Shown: piece after piece, positions 32,701 through 45,786 of the stretch
How positions within the stretch are numbered: position 1 is the stretch's first letter
Layout: each line of letters opens with the position of its first letter
Assembly: GCA_036877525.1 (NCBI GenBank)
Contig: JAZGTH010000075.1
Coordinates: 3,802,001-3,866,000, forward strand
Length of the DNA: 64,000 bases
Source: Chromobotia macracanthus
Lineage: Eukaryota > Chordata > Actinopteri > Cypriniformes > Botiidae
Direction of reading: 5' to 3'
Notes under the pieces: generated by a model
What the model saw: the letters and a program-made list of their open reading frames with translations, nothing else
Told to the model about the DNA's origin: nothing
The model's database searches: none
Made by a program: the position numbers and the translations under genes

Positions 32701-35700
32701 CAATGGGACAATGCAGGCAGCTGCAGAATGGGGAATTTAATAGTTGTGTAGCCTTTCAGCTGCTCTTGTTTTAGGCCCTGTGTTCCCTACTGCACCCCTA
32801 CCCCACCACCCCCCTAAAACCAACATCCCCACCCCTCATGAGCCAGTCATTACCGACCTCCACTCACAATTTATTTTCTTAGCTGTAAACATCCGAGATA
32901 TGCTACAGGATGGAGAGTGTTATCTTTGTACTGCGGTGTTATATTATGAGTATTGCTTTATTGTGAAATACAGTCTCATTCTTGTAATCGAGGCAGATTG
33001 TCTTTTCCTGTTTCGGCTAAAGTAGGCACTCACATACGTAGTGTCATATGTAGATAAAATGTGACCATAATCTAATTGCTTTCCTTTCTGTCATTTATAT
33101 TGATTCTGTGTTGTGGTTTTATGTATTTATGCTAAAAGTTGAATGTATTTCCTTCCTAATGTATTTCATTTCTGCATGAGATCACATGTAATACCTGCCG
33201 CATGGATCATGTTGTCTCACCGTGTGTGTATTGCAGTGTCTGAGGTCTATAACCTGTTTAGGTTGAACAGATCATCCTAAAGTCAGGCAGGTTCGGTTCT
33301 GTGAGGCTAGTCACATGAAGAACTGCTTGCATTACTGGCTCGTATCATTTTACATGCAGTAGATTTACGTTCACAGGCTGCAGGAAGCTGCCAGTATCTT
33401 CTGCAAACAGCGCAGGCTTTTTCAATATGACGGACGCTTCTGCACATTGGCATCTTGCGCTGACGCAATCTACAGTGTTGATAGTCACACAGGGATTTGA
33501 TTTACTAAGAATTACTTTTAAATAATACTTTTGTAAACTTATTTATGCAAAACATTGTGTTTATTGCTTCATTCTAGACAGTTTTAACCATGTTCTCTTA
33601 AATCATATAAACACATACTCTCTCACATTCTGCCAGAGAGCTTTCTCTCTCTCTCAATATCTCATTAGTCATCCTACACTGTTGAACAGCTGACTCGTAC
33701 CCCTGCTAGATCCCAGTCAGGGCTTCTCTTGTTTTCCAAGCTTCACAGATGCCTTGGAAATGAGTCAGTTTCTATTTTTGTGAAACATTTAACACCGTCT
33801 CTCAGCTGAGGTCGTGTCTACCTCATACAGTCCAATAGCAGCACTGGCTGTGAGAGTCATCTCTCGCGTTCACTTCCCATAATGTGTTCAAAAGCAAATG
33901 ATCAGGGTTATGTAATGACCCTGTCTTTAAAATGCATCTTTCCTTTGAGATTCCCTCGAAAATGTTCTGTAATTTAGAACGGGATGTCCTATTAGTGTTT
34001 GAAAATGAATACAATTAATAATAATGCAAGTTATTGGTAGAATTGTTTTCCAAAATTTCCAAAAAAGTTTCTCATAAGAAATTATCAGTATAATATTTGG
34101 AGTGGAAAACTGTATTGAATTGCCTCATGCTTTAATGACAGCCTGTAGTTCAGAGGATCCAGAAGATCCATGATTCCTGCATGATTTGAGAAGGTTCCAA
34201 AAAGCGTCTTGAAACCTGGGCTTTATGTTGGAATTGTGACCTAGCAATAGTGTGGAATAGTTCTTTATTGTAATTAAATTATATACATAATATTTAGTGA
34301 AAAGTGTTTGTGTAATTACATATTACAATATCCTAATTTATTTTTAATTACAACAGTACACAAGTACCACCACAACCCAGTATGAAACGTTAAGGTTGAG
34401 TCACTTAAAAAAAATACAAAAAACATGTTAAGAAGTCTTTCTTCTCTTTTCCAGCAGGCCAATGAAGCCCTCCACCACCAGCATCAGGTCAGTCAGAACA
34501 GTCTGCTGCCGCTGCTCAACTCTGGCAATGAGCCGCAGGATCAGAAGCCGGTTCTTCCTATCCCTCTCGACCAGAAGCCCCCGGTCAGTGCCGCCGACCT
34601 CCTCAAGGACAGCATGGTTAGTGCGACAGGAGGAGCTGGAGGGGGCGGAGCAGGAGGTGGAGGAGGTGGGCCGGTGGTCGTAAAGAAGGAGCCCAAGTCG
34701 AAAACGCCCTTCATATGCGGCTACTGCAACAAGGCCTTCCGGGACAGCTACCACCTGCGGCGACATGAGTCCTGTCACACGGGCATCAAGATGGTGTCAC
34801 GGCCCAAGAAGACAACCACAGCGCCCACCATGGTGCCTCTGATCTCCACTGTGCCACGCGACAACAACGGCAACCCCTCTTACGTTTCCACGGTGGCCGG
34901 GATCCTTACCACGGCAACGACCTCCGCGACCACAGCGGCGGGCGTGATGTCGGCCTTGCCCCAGCAGCCGGCCGTGCCTAAGAAGCCCCCCAAACCGGTG
35001 AAGAAGAACCACGGCTGTGAGATGTGTGGCAAAGCCTTCCGAGACGTCTACCACCTCAACCGACACAAGCTCTCGCACTCGGACGAGAAACCCTTCGAGT
35101 GCCCCATCTGTCACCAGCGCTTCAAGAGGAAGGATCGCATGACCTACCACGTTCGTTCGCATGACGGCGGCGTGCACAAGCCCTATATCTGCTCCGTTTG
35201 TGGGAAGGGCTTCTCTCGGTGGGTAGAGCAATTGATGAGAGATTCTATGTTTAGCTAGCTGGTAATTTACATGACTTGAGAGCAAGTTGCAGAATAATTG
35301 ACCATCCAGCCTCATTCTGATGCCAAAGTGAAGGATTTATTTTCATTATTACAGTCTTGCTAATGCAGGCTTGGAGAGCGATTAGCAAAGATTGTTTACT
35401 TAAATGTCCAAATAAATAAAACCACCCAGGGAGCAATGAGATTCGGTTTTCAAAACTTCCCAAGAAATCTGAATAAAAAAAGCAGAAAATACTACGAGTA
35501 ATATATTACAAAATATTACGAGAATATTATGAATTTTGCCTGCAACTGATAACAAAAATGTGTATTTTAGCATTTCTCTGGTTTACAGTAAAATGATTTG
35601 TACTGTATTTATCTTTCCTTCCAACAGGCCGGATCATCTAAGCTGTCATGTCAAGCACGTTCACTCCACAGAAAGACCTTTTAAATGCCAAGTAACGGTA

Positions 35701-36857
35701 AGGTTGTGTATCATTTCCCTGGTTACTCAGTTGAACTTCCTGTGTCTTACTCACGCACTGTTGATTTGTCTCTACAGGCCTGCACGTCGGCCTTCGCCAC
35801 CAAAGACCGTCTGCGCTCGCACATGATACGACATGAGGGCAAAGTCACCTGCAACATCTGCGGGAAGATGCTGAGTGCTGCGTACATCACCAGCCACCTC
35901 AAGACCCATGGGCAGACCAGCTTCCCCTCGCCCTGCAACAAAGGTACAACTCAGGCCTTCCCTTGTTCTGCTCCACCTCCTTGTCTTGGCCTGCACCACA
36001 CAGATCTGACAAATATATGATCATGACAGCAGCTTTTTATGTGAAATTCGCAGCTTGTTTTGATCATTTTTGATTAAATGCTTGTGTACATTGACAAATG
36101 TAGTGTTGAGTAAAAGAAGACAATGAACTTCTTTACCAGTCTGCTATGATAACATATCTAGTTAAAGTCCTAACTGGTATAAGTAGTCTAAAATGCTTTA
36201 ATTAAAGACTTAACTATTCTAAAATGTTTTAGCTGAAGTCTAATTCAACTATTTATAGATACTATTTCAACTAGTCTATGCTGCATTAACTAGTTTAACT
36301 ACGATAAATAATTCGTAAATAATTGTGTCTAATTTATTAAGTGTCTAAGGTACCTTAACTGGTTTAAAGTGTCTTAATTAGTCCAGTGTCTACAAACTAA
36401 AGTCGTAACTACCTTAAAGTGTCTAAAATGTCTTAACTAAAATGTTAAAATGTCTTAACTTATGTAATCTTTCTGCTCGCTTTCTTCCCCAGACTCTAAC
36501 AATGTGTGCAACTCTGCCTCAGCCACACCAGTCGCAGCTTCTACCGCATCCAACACTACGGTGATGAACCGCGTCTCCGCCAGCAACCCTGTCACCATCG
36601 CTGCCCAGATGAACATCGCCACCAACACGGTCAACATCACCTCCCACGTCAACCTGCAGCACCCGGTCACCATCACCGCTCCGGTCAACATCGCCTCCGT
36701 CAACATCCCCGCTACGGCACCCATGAACATCGCCCATCCCGTCGCCATCACCTCGCCCATGTCCATGAACATCACCGGCCCCCTCAACATCGCCATGAGA
36801 CCTATGGAAAGCATGCCGTTCCTCTCACAGGTTCTGCCTTCCTCCCCGCCCTGGTAG
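29790..36857 (+). CDS. vezf1: Vascular endothelial zinc finger 1 (five coding exons, 462 aa)
   Basis: Exons: 29790-29822, 34458-35218, 35628-35691, 35778-35943, 36493-36857; frame kept, GT-AG throughout. Exon 1 encodes MEQSWSSFLFQ, matching the VEZF1 N-terminus. A glycine run lies at about 70-82. Six C2H2 fingers follow: Cys98-His118, Cys198-His218, Cys226-His246, Cys256-His277, Cys285-His305, and Cys311-His330 with a one-residue shorter loop. Fingers 2-6 are closely conserved with VEZF1. The C-terminal domain is a degenerate repeat of NI/VTI/MNI units, ending with the family's SPPW. VEZF1 is a nuclear regulator of endothelial genes that binds G-rich sites. The glutamine-rich segment that follows finger 6 in the mammalian protein is absent. 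Intron 1 ends in a tandem CAGCAG acceptor, so exon 2 may start at 34455 or 34458. Confidence 0.95.
30311..30324. promoter_or_regulatory. Palindromic CRE in the vezf1 CpG island
   Basis: GCGTGACGTCACGC is a 14-bp perfect palindrome containing the full CRE TGACGTCA (30314-30321), the consensus for CREB/ATF dimers. Confidence 0.5.
30375..30445 (+). repeat. 19-bp tandem repeat with RUNX-like sites
   Basis: About 3.7 copies of a unit reading GTTAAGGTGGACAGATGTG. Every junction recreates TGTGGTTA, a good match to the RUNX consensus, giving three evenly spaced sites in vezf1 intron 1. Confidence 0.85.
30451..34457. other. Vezf1 intron 1
   Basis: Long first intron with no supported exon. A pyrimidine-rich tract and the acceptor TTCTCTTTTCCAGCAG close it. 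No mobile element was recognised with confidence. Confidence 0.5.
36110..36460. repeat. Degenerate short-period repeat in vezf1 intron 4
   Basis: Imperfect recurrences of TCTAAAATGTCTTAACTAAA-like blocks fill most of the intron that separates the last finger from the C-terminal exon. Confidence 0.6.
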
Positions 36858-39813
36858 AACTGAGCCCCGCCACCAACCTCACCCTGAAAGCCCCGCCCCT
36901 CTATTGCTCCCCGTAAACCTAAAGTCTCCTGTTTCAGTCTTCCTCTCCGGCCTTAAGGGAAAAGATCCCGGAGAAATGGTGAGTATTGGGAATGTAAATG
37001 TCTGCTGCAACACGGATGTATGGAAATCGTTAACGGACAAACGGAAATTGGAAAAGTTAGCTGGCACTTTGCTCCTTCAGGTGGTTGAAGGATAAGCAGA
37101 TCCAGGTTGATTAGAGTTAGTGAGGACAGCAACAGAATAGCTATTGCATGGAGTGGAAGACTGATGCTGTATGTTTGGTGATTTTTTTTCACTTTTCTAG
37201 TGCCAGAAAATCCTTGCCTGTCGTCTGTTTGAAGTGGAGCGAATTGCCCCTTCAGATGGTGTATGTTGGTTAGTATTAACGGTTAAAGGACTTTGGCATA
37301 TATTAACTGTGATGATTTATTTTTGTTACATTAGCTTGCTTATCAGTATTTCATAGTTTTATGCATTTTTACGAGTCATGTACAACAAAAGGGACAATGG
37401 CTTCCATTTTATGGAAGATGAAAGGGTTTTTCATTTTGAGAATACTATACGAATGAGGAAAAGGAAATTGGAAAAAGGCCTCTCATTGTAAGCCTTTAAT
37501 CTGTAGCTGTGTTTTTATTTTTATTATAATTATTATTCTTTATAGGTAATCTTTGGAGTTGGTCATTCCTGATTGTAGAATAATTACATTATTCTTTTTC
37601 GATAGCTGGGACATTATTCTGCTTAGTGGGGTTGGACAGTTACAGTAACAATCTGATAAAATCTTGCACTGAACACGCATTTCTTTGGCAATATTTTAAC
37701 GGCAGTATTATTTTAGAACAAACGATTTGAGTGTTGGTTGTTAAACTCTTCATATAGATGCCTGGTCACCAAGTGGCCGACTTCAACACTGAAAAGTTAA
37801 TTTGTATCTTTACTATTATCTTAAAAGCATTTAGTTTTGTTACCTTCCTCTCTCCTCTTCCTCGCTGAAGAATGAGGGCTTTCCCAAGGACAGTTTGCTC
37901 AGGAATTTTGGGGGTCCTGACTGACTGTGTAGCGGACATAATTACACTTGATATTCTTCAGAACTAATAAACACACTAAATATTTTCCCTTTATTGCTGA
38001 AAACTGAGAAGTAGCTTAGGGGTCAGGGTGCTTGACATGGTCAGCCATCACAGGAGCAAAACATTACCACAGCCTCTCTTGTTTGTTCATTTACTCCGGT
38101 TACAGAAAAAACCAAAACTGCCTTCAAATTTTCAGGGTTTTCATCTTGGCAGTCATCTTTCAGCCCTGTTAAAAATAATTTTAGATTAATAATTTTTTTT
38201 AGCAATTAAAGAAAGAGAATCGAAATATTTGGACATTGATGTTTATTTATGTTTAAGTCACAAACACGCATGACTTTCTTATTCGGTAACACAAGTAGCT
38301 TAGAAGCTCATGCTTGACGTCTTCTTGAAACAGCTTTTTTTGAGAAACAGACCAATAATGAAAGTTATAATGCTAGTCACCGCTTCTAACAGCTCCACTT
38401 GATTTACAGTAAATATCGATTTACAGTAAATATCGATTTATCAGTAAATATCGTCTTACATTTTGCTCCACACACAACTGTCATGTGACTACAGAAGACA
38501 CTGAATACTGTTATGGTGCTTCTGTATCCGTTTTAACTTAACCGAACACCTCCGTCTCCATGCATTGCAATTACCGAGAGAAAAATAACCAGTACAGTCT
38601 AATGGAAGAAAATCACATGGGTTTGAATCAGTGTGAAGTTGAGTAAATGACAGAATAGCAGATACACCCGAAGTAACTTTTGTTATTTGATTTCTTCCCA
38701 TTTTTGATTTTTATTATGTGGTACAACTGATACAAATATGCTGTCATGTGATGCCCTGTGGTGTGGGGCTGTGTTGAGAATATGTGATTATAAATGATTC
38801 CCAAACCAAGAGTAAAAACAGCTGAATGTGATAATACTAATAATGATGTCATAGCTACCACTGTCTGGGCATTAAGTTTAGTTTGTATTAACTGACCCAA
38901 TCCCCCCACAAGTGTTTATCAACCTCCTCTAACAGTGTTGACCTGGTAACAAGAGGTTTGTGGTCTTAAGTTAGCATTACACGGTCTTACATGTAGGACT
39001 TAAATCTGAAATCACTCAATGGCCTGAGAAACAATTTACTTTTTTTATTTTTTGTTTAAATTTTGCCTTGTTTGGTAGAGGCATTTTATTTTAGCCGAGA
39101 CTGAATTGACTGAAGACACTACACAAAACGCAAAAAAGGTTTTAATTGTGCTTGTGATTAATGTCTGTCCCTCCACGATGGCGTCACTTCCGTGCCTGAA
39201 CTGCATGTGTGAATTCGCCACAGTGAAGCGCATCGTTCTTCTCTGGCTGGCAACGCTCGGCAATGGAACCTGCCTGGGCGGCAAACTGCAGTTTAACTGT
39301 TTACCAAATGTGTGTGGAGATATTAGAATCTATTTTGCTTATGAAATATCAAGTTGTCATGTCTGAGAAACGATGGACTTATTTGTTTTTTAATCCTACA
39401 AAGTATTCTCCTTATGCCTCAGTATCTTTTAAAGAACACGTTTGTTTGAATGGGGTTCTGTGTTGGATTGGAGAGTTAAAAATGAGTCCAGTCCGTTGTT
39501 TCATGTCTTGTTTTGTTGAATTGGCAAACCCATGTAAACGCCAATGAATGTATATCTTTGTACAAAAACCAGTTAGCTCAGAGAACGTGGTAGATATGAT
39601 AGAACATGCAAGAAAAACACAAGTAAAATAACCTTTTATAAGATTTTTTGTATTAGAAAATTAACATTGGTAATTTTGTATATATGAATACTAGGCTTTT
39701 CCGGTTAGAAGAAAGTAAAACATTCCGACATTTTTGTAAACGTATGTCAAGATAATTATGTAAACACATTGCGCAGTGTTTTATGTGCCTTTTATTTGGG
39801 TTGTCTAAATAAA
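36858..39813 (+). other. vezf1: Probable vezf1 3' UTR and polyadenylation signal
   Basis: No further coding exon. A long AT-rich stretch ends with AATAAA at 39808-39813, immediately before a SINE. The extent is inferred from the lack of an earlier strong signal; a shorter 3' UTR is possible. Confidence 0.5.
38401..38453. repeat. Short tandem repeat, three copies
   Basis: GATTTACAGTAAATATC-like unit repeated three times, the third copy slightly changed. Confidence 0.85.
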
Positions 39814-39852
39814 AGAAAACTGTAAAGTGTGGCTTCGGCTCCTTCCTTTTGG

Positions 39853-39985
39853 GCATTTACATTTATGCATCTGACAGATGCAAAGCGACTTACATTCAGG
39901 TTATACATATTATCCAGTACATGTGTTCCCCTGGGAATCGAACCCACAACCTTTGCGCTGCTAACACAATGTTCTACCAACTTGT
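39853..39985 (-). mobile_element. tRNA-derived SINE (minus orientation)
   Basis: Reverse complement of the SINE at 43344-43488. The tRNA-like head (GTTAGCAGCGCAAAGG, GGTTCGATTCCC) lies at the right end and the tail AAGTCGCTTTGCATCTGTC at the left. It sits just beyond the vezf1 polyadenylation signal. Confidence 0.85.
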
Positions 39986-40082
39986 ATTTACATTGTATTT
40001 ACATTTCTTGATTTGGTAACTTACAGCACATTCAATGTATACATTTTGTCATGCATTTTTATCCCTTCATTGTTTTCTTTAC

Positions 40083-40217
40083 ATTGTAAGTTGGTTTGGA
40101 TAAAAAAAGCGTCTGATAAATGCTTAAACCTAATGTAATATGCACACACTGTTTCCTGAGAATTGAACTCGTGACCTATAGTTGCAAGATGTTTCTGCCT
40201 GTTGAACTACGGGACCA
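40083..40217. mobile_element. SINE fragments
   Basis: A SINE tail in plus orientation (GGATAAAAAAAGCGTCTGAT, 40098-40117) is followed by a diverged tRNA-like head in minus orientation (GAATTGAACTCGTGACC and GTTGAACTACGGGACC). Probably two broken insertions. Confidence 0.6.
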
Positions 40218-40979
40218 CAGTATTTATGCTGTGCCTTCTTTTTAATTAATTTTCTTTTTAAATAATTTTGCCATTGTTGAAAATTCTTACAAACAGATGT
40301 ACAAACAGAACAATAAGGCTGACTCTTCCTGCCTCCTGAATTAAAGGTTTTTAGTAAAAATTTGACATAATGAACTAAGGCACACATGCAGAATGGAGAG
40401 TCACATGCACCAATAGTGCATCTTAGAGTAATTATTAAAGTAAGGTTAACCATTTACATTGCATGCCTTTAAGAAATAAAAACTAGTTCTAATAACATGG
40501 TACCATTGGTGACTTACGTTACATGAATTTGGACGCTTCTGTCCAGTAATACTAAACTCACTTCCCTGCTTAGAGAACGAATACACAAGCCAGCAGTATC
40601 TGCAGAAGTGACTATACAGAATAACAAAATACACCTGCCTTACACATGCTGCAGACACAACGCTATTAAAAGCAATGGAAACCATTACAAACTGGATTGC
40701 ACACAGCACGATTCATGCATACTTTAATTCATCATCTTACAAAGTCAGGGAGATTAGAAAAAATTGATTCAATCTCTCTCCTGTGTTATACAAGCATTAC
40801 AATCCTTAAACTACTTGAACACACAGGCTTCATTTCTATGCATTAAAAGTAAACACACACGCATAGTTATTATTATTATTATTATTTAAATACGATATAT
40901 TAAAACGCATAAAATAATAGTTTTATAGGCTTGCACGGTAAGGTTTTGCAGGTATTCAGGTTTACAAAACAGACTTTGT
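40218..40979. other. Intergenic DNA between vezf1 and cuedc1
   Basis: AT-rich, no gene. A short TTA repeat lies near 40868-40886. Confidence 0.45.
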
Positions 40980-41290
40980 CCTCCGTTTCAGCAGCGGCTG
41001 CAGTTCCGCTCTCGTCCACCGGGCGGCGCTGTGGCTCTTTGTTCCCTCACGCTGTTCGCCGTGACGGATTTTCCGCGTCTCTTTGATTCATCCGCTCCAC
41101 AACAACACAGCGCTGGTTACTTCCCCGTCTGTGGGAGCTCAGACTGGGTCATGATCACCCCGACCGACACCGAACCGGCTGGTACAAATCCATCTATTAA
41201 ATCTCACTCAAATGAACAAATAGCGATGATATCGCGATAAAAGGAGGAAAACGGGACGGATCGGGAGCGTGTGCGCTGGGCTTACCTCGA
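40980..41290 (+). promoter_or_regulatory. cuedc1: CpG-rich promoter and non-coding exon 1 of cuedc1
   Basis: A GC-rich patch ends with a strong donor (CCTCGA|GTAAGTAGC, GT at 41291-41292). No long ORF reaches the donor in a frame compatible with exon 2, where the start ATG lies, so the exon is non-coding. The transcription start is not resolved. Confidence 0.6.
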
Positions 41291-41499
41291 GTAAGTAGCT
41301 TTGTTTGCAGCCTAGCCTGATTTGACATCGAAACTGCGACTTTTGCGTTTTAAAGCAGATGAAATATGATCAAATCTCTCAAACGAATCAATGTGTGATG
41401 GTTTCGAGTTTGTTTTATTGAGCCGTTTGGCTTTTCAGGTCGCCGTTTTGTTACGCTGTTAAACGATCTGTTGTTTTATATAAAATGCAAACATCGGCT

Positions 41500-41556
41500 T
41501 TGTTGTAAACATTCATGTTGTAAACATACATGTTGTAAACATACATGTTGTAAACA
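41500..41556. repeat. Short tandem repeat in cuedc1 intron 1
   Basis: Three to four copies of a TGTTGTAAACATACA-type 16-bp unit. Confidence 0.8.
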
Positions 41557-43343
41557 TGTTAAAATAAAGATCGGGAACTTCACGTATTAGACTGTTCTGC
41601 ATCTGATAACTGTTTTAATAACCGTGCGAGCTGTCTACATAGACAACATGTTTGTAGTGGCCGTCGTTTGTTAATATCAAAATACTTTTTTTAGTATTAA
41701 ATTATTAATGCATAATTATGAATTAAAAAATACAGTCCAAAGCATAACTGAATGATTTGGTTGGTTCTCGAGTAAAACGCCCTTGATGCTCAGAAATGCT
41801 GTCTATGTAGGCCGCTCACTACGTTTTGAGACACAGCCCGAGTGTATAAGCCAATATAGCGGATCAGTAAATGCAACAGGACACTTTCATTAACTTTATA
41901 CTTATTACACTTTTTTGACCCGTATCTTATAACTTTATCCCAAGGATCCAGGGTTTGTTTCTTGTCCCATTTAATAAAAGCATATGGTAGTGCACAGTGC
42001 AGAGATTTGAGAAGGAATATGAAAATAACTTTTGTTTGAGCTCTTCGGTTTCCCTCAGCTTTCAGATGGGCACATCTGTGGTCCGGTCCGGTCCAGTGTA
42101 ATGCAAAATATAATCACCCTTGAACGTCATGTGGTGGGACCATGTTCACATACGGTTATATGGGATAAGGGTCGATGTGTTTGTTGTTTTGGCATGATCG
42201 GAATTTCCTTCATAATCTAGAAAAAGTCCAACGTTTTAAGTTCTTGTTTTGTGCATGCAAACCTCGTGAGAAATATTACCGTCATCGTTTTTAAAATGCA
42301 GAACATCTGTCTGTGGTTTCCCAGCACATTTTTTTGTCCAGATTCCCAGTTCAGAGATCTGGATGTCGGGCAGCCATATTCCTGAACCCGACAATGTGAT
42401 GATGATGTAGGAGGTGAGAAAGGTCTGACAGCTGGTGCCACTCCTCTCCTCTTATACAGGCTGTGATTTGCATATGGCCACTGACCCTGTTTTTGCTCGC
42501 CCTGAAGATGCTGTAGGGGTTGATGGACTCATTGTATTCATTCACACACCTCCCTTTTTGTGTGGCATTATCCAGTTGAACGGTTTTAAGATTGTCCGTT
42601 GTTCCACCCCAGGACCTCAGAGGTGGGAACAAGATGTAGGTTGACCCCTTTATTCATCCTCTGCTTATTGGCCTTTAAGTATTTAAGGGCTGTGGTTGCG
42701 TTTTTTTTAAGCCATTTAAAAACAGGGTAAGGGTTAGGCAAGGTTTTGGTTAAAACCCGTTCAAACGTCTTAGCCTTTTGTGAAGACCGTTTCCTGGTGC
42801 ACCAGTTGTCCTTCTAGTATAAAGGCCCTTTGACTGATTGATTCACTCATCAGACGAATCAGACTTCACTGTTGACACACTTGTTATGTTTTATGATGTT
42901 TGGACCATGTGGCTGGTCATCATTCTCAATATGTTTTAGGTTATTCAACTGTTCTGATGAATAGTGGACATTTGGCTCAGAGGTGCTACTGTACTTTCAT
43001 TGTCTATATCAAATGCTTTGTGTGTTTGGCTCTCAGGGGACAGTGGCAAACGTCTGTTCTCTGTGTGGCAGATGGCCCAGCAAGATCTGTTAACATCATC
43101 ATTATTGGTTTTATGGCACAGACCCCTAACAGATGCATTTAGAGGAAACACCCCAAGGTCCTCCAGAAGGTTTTCTGGATATGCTGAGGTTTAAAGGTGA
43201 GGGATGTCATTTCTGCGGATGGCCTAGTCTCAAACTCGCACAATTGGTTAAGCTAATTTTGTGTTGTCAGGTCACAGAACTGATTAACAATGCTGGATTT
43301 TTTTTACGTTTTTGGGGAAAATCAACCTGCAACAAATAAAATG

Positions 43344-43488
43344 TGTTCCTGTAGCTTAGTTGGTAGAGCACTGCGTTAGCAGCGCAAAAGGTTGTGGGGT
43401 TGATTCCCAGGGAGCACATGTACTGATATATTGTATAACTTGAATGTACTGTAAGTCGCTTTGGATAAAAGCGTCTGCCAAATGCCAA
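43344..43488 (+). mobile_element. tRNA-derived SINE (plus orientation)
   Basis: The A box TAGCTTAGTTGG matches the Pol III consensus. A B-box-like GGTTGATTCCC is followed by the tail AAGTCGCTTTGGATAAAAGC and GTCTGCCAAATG. The structure is complete and it is similar to 39853-39985. Confidence 0.9.
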
Positions 43489-45593
43489 ATGATGTCAGTT
43501 TTGTGTTTGTCTAACCCCTGATTTCTTATGACTTCCTGTTTTAAAAGCTCAGTTCCCTCATGTTGGCTGAGGCTGTCTTCTCTTTGGAACCAGGTCAGAG
43601 CAGAAGAGAAAAATGAGGAGGGGGTTGTGAAGACCTTATGCTGTTTGGTTCAGCGCCTGCCCGACTGATTATCTGCTCATCCATGTGACTTAGAGTTAGA
43701 AATAGTATAACTTTTAAAATCTAGCAAATATTCTGTTTTCTATATTGAAATCCCTTTGAAACACTCATGCTAAAACATACGTAATCCGTTTCCTCCTGGA
43801 GGTTGCCTGCAAATATAATGCCAAAACAGTGATGAATCAGATCCAAACTGTTTAGTGTTCCAGTGAATGATTCTTTGGCCGCCATCCCTGTGCTGATGCA
43901 TTCAGACAGACGCCCAAGCTTTTAATGATAGCACAGAGTTACTCCCTCACAGCACGAATGATTCTGCATTTGCAGTCTTCACACATTTCTTCATTCAGAA
44001 TAGACGCGTATGAGTAGAAGCCTCCAGACGTCACAGACTGTGTAATTGATTGTGCTTTTGTCTAAGGTCTGTTTTACAATTCGTTTTGCTCTTGTCCGCC
44101 TGCCAAGGTGTCCAGGAAGCCTGGCTCACTTTTATAATGTGTGGAGACTTTCCAGTTTCACCCCCTACAGGCCCGTTCTGTTCATCTGTTTACCGACGGC
44201 CATATTTTTGCTTCCGACTGCTCCATGTGCTGCTTTTGGATCTCTCTTACTCTGTCGATTCAGAATATGGGACATTATCACCAGAGCTAATGATGTTTTC
44301 CGTCTGTTTAAAGCATGTTTACTTATTATGCCGGATTGATTTGGTGTCCAACAGAGCAAGTTGTCTTTAATCTGCGTCTGACAGTTCAGTGCCGGGCGAT
44401 GTCAAAGGAACGTAATGGCCTAATATTTAAACATCCAGATTTAGAATTCGTTTGATCATGTCAAACGCTGCATGGAAAAGATTTTCTGTCAACAACATTC
44501 TTGTATTTTTTCCTTCCTCCTTTCGTCTGTGGTGAAAGCTGTTTCCCTGCGTCTTTTTTCGGAAAATACATTCTGATTTGTAGGCCTGTTTATAATCATT
44601 TTTAGCTTGTGCTGATGTTAGTTTCCCTGTAGAATAAAGAATTTGGTGGCGTCTCTTTACCTAGCTTTGCTAGCAGTAGCTACCTCTTCATTTCATTGAT
44701 TTCTATATTAAGTCTGTGATCCATAACTTTAAGTTAAAAATTATCAAAAATCAGCTATTTATTTAAGAGCATGACAGATCAGTGTTCTCAGTCTTCTTAC
44801 CTTTCCCTGATTCGCTGCGTCTGTCGGGTTCGATTTCCTGGGAATTGTTGAGTTTGGATTTATTTGATTCCAGCAAACATAAAGGAAAAGTATGTAAAGA
44901 TACCTGCAATTTTATGTTACAGAGATGTAGAGAAGCAGACGTTACTGATTGCAGTTTTAACGTATTTTAACGTTATGGGATCCTGCTTAAATATGGATCA
45001 CAGAGCATGCTTGAGGAATCATTACATGAAAACTTGCTTGCCGTTAATCTTTCTTATGTTTCTTTGAAGTCATATGCTGTTTTATGGCCTGTCAGATTTA
45101 CTATAATTAATGCAAAGTGAAATCCATCACAAAAACAATTGCTTCTTGATAACATGCAGGCCAAGACCTGTGAAAACTCTGCCTGTAGGCTTTAATCGGC
45201 CTTTATCAGCTGTCAAAACAAGTTGAGCTGTGATCTGTTCAGGGGTGAGGGCAACCAGCCTGGTGCTCACAGTTAGTTGGGCTGGAGCCACTGTGGCAGA
45301 TACGTTAACTTAAAAGGAAGTTCTCAACATCTGATGGAGCTACTTTATTCTCCAGAGTATCATTGTTTTCTTTTTTCCTTTGTACCTCTCTTTCATATGT
45401 GGGTAATTTAACCTACTTTCTATGTTTATTTATTTGTAGGCCCTTGGTACATGCATCCCCAGAACCCCACAGAAAACGCAGTAGATTTCTGCAAAACTGG
45501 GTCATTCTGCAACGTTCTACAAATCCACCACACTGTGTGTGTTGCTTTCTTACATTTTTTTGGCTAATCTGATCACACTTTAAGTTACTAGTA

Positions 45594-45786
45594 GAGTTGC
45601 AAAGCTGGGGAATTTTGAAAGCATTCCATGTTGGAATATTACAGAAATTTGCAGGATTTAAGGGGAATTAATTGGACATTTTAGGTAATGTTAACATATT
45701 TGCTTCCTCAACATATGACTCTTCTTTTCATCTGTGTGCCATAATTCCCATTAAGTTTCCAAATTACTGGAATTTTGCAACCTTGT
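45594..45786. mobile_element. MITE with GTTGCAAA termini
   Basis: Left end GTTGCAAAGCTGGGGAATTT; right end GGAATTTTGCAACC in inverted orientation. Interior has no ORF. The arrangement is that of a small non-autonomous DNA transposon. Confidence 0.6.

Noticed and set aside
34425..34457. ATG at 34425 as an alternative vezf1 start
   Set aside because: It is in frame but lies in the intron just before the acceptor. Exon 1 with MEQSWSSFLFQ explains the family N-terminus.
34797..35315. 172-codon minus-strand ORF opposite vezf1 exon 2
   Set aside because: Antisense shadow caused by the GC-rich codons of vezf1; the plus frame has six conserved zinc fingers.
43344..43420. tRNA gene in cuedc1 intron 1
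   Set aside because: It has Pol III A and B boxes, but the sequence continues into a SINE body and tail, the T-arm is imperfect, and sister copies exist.
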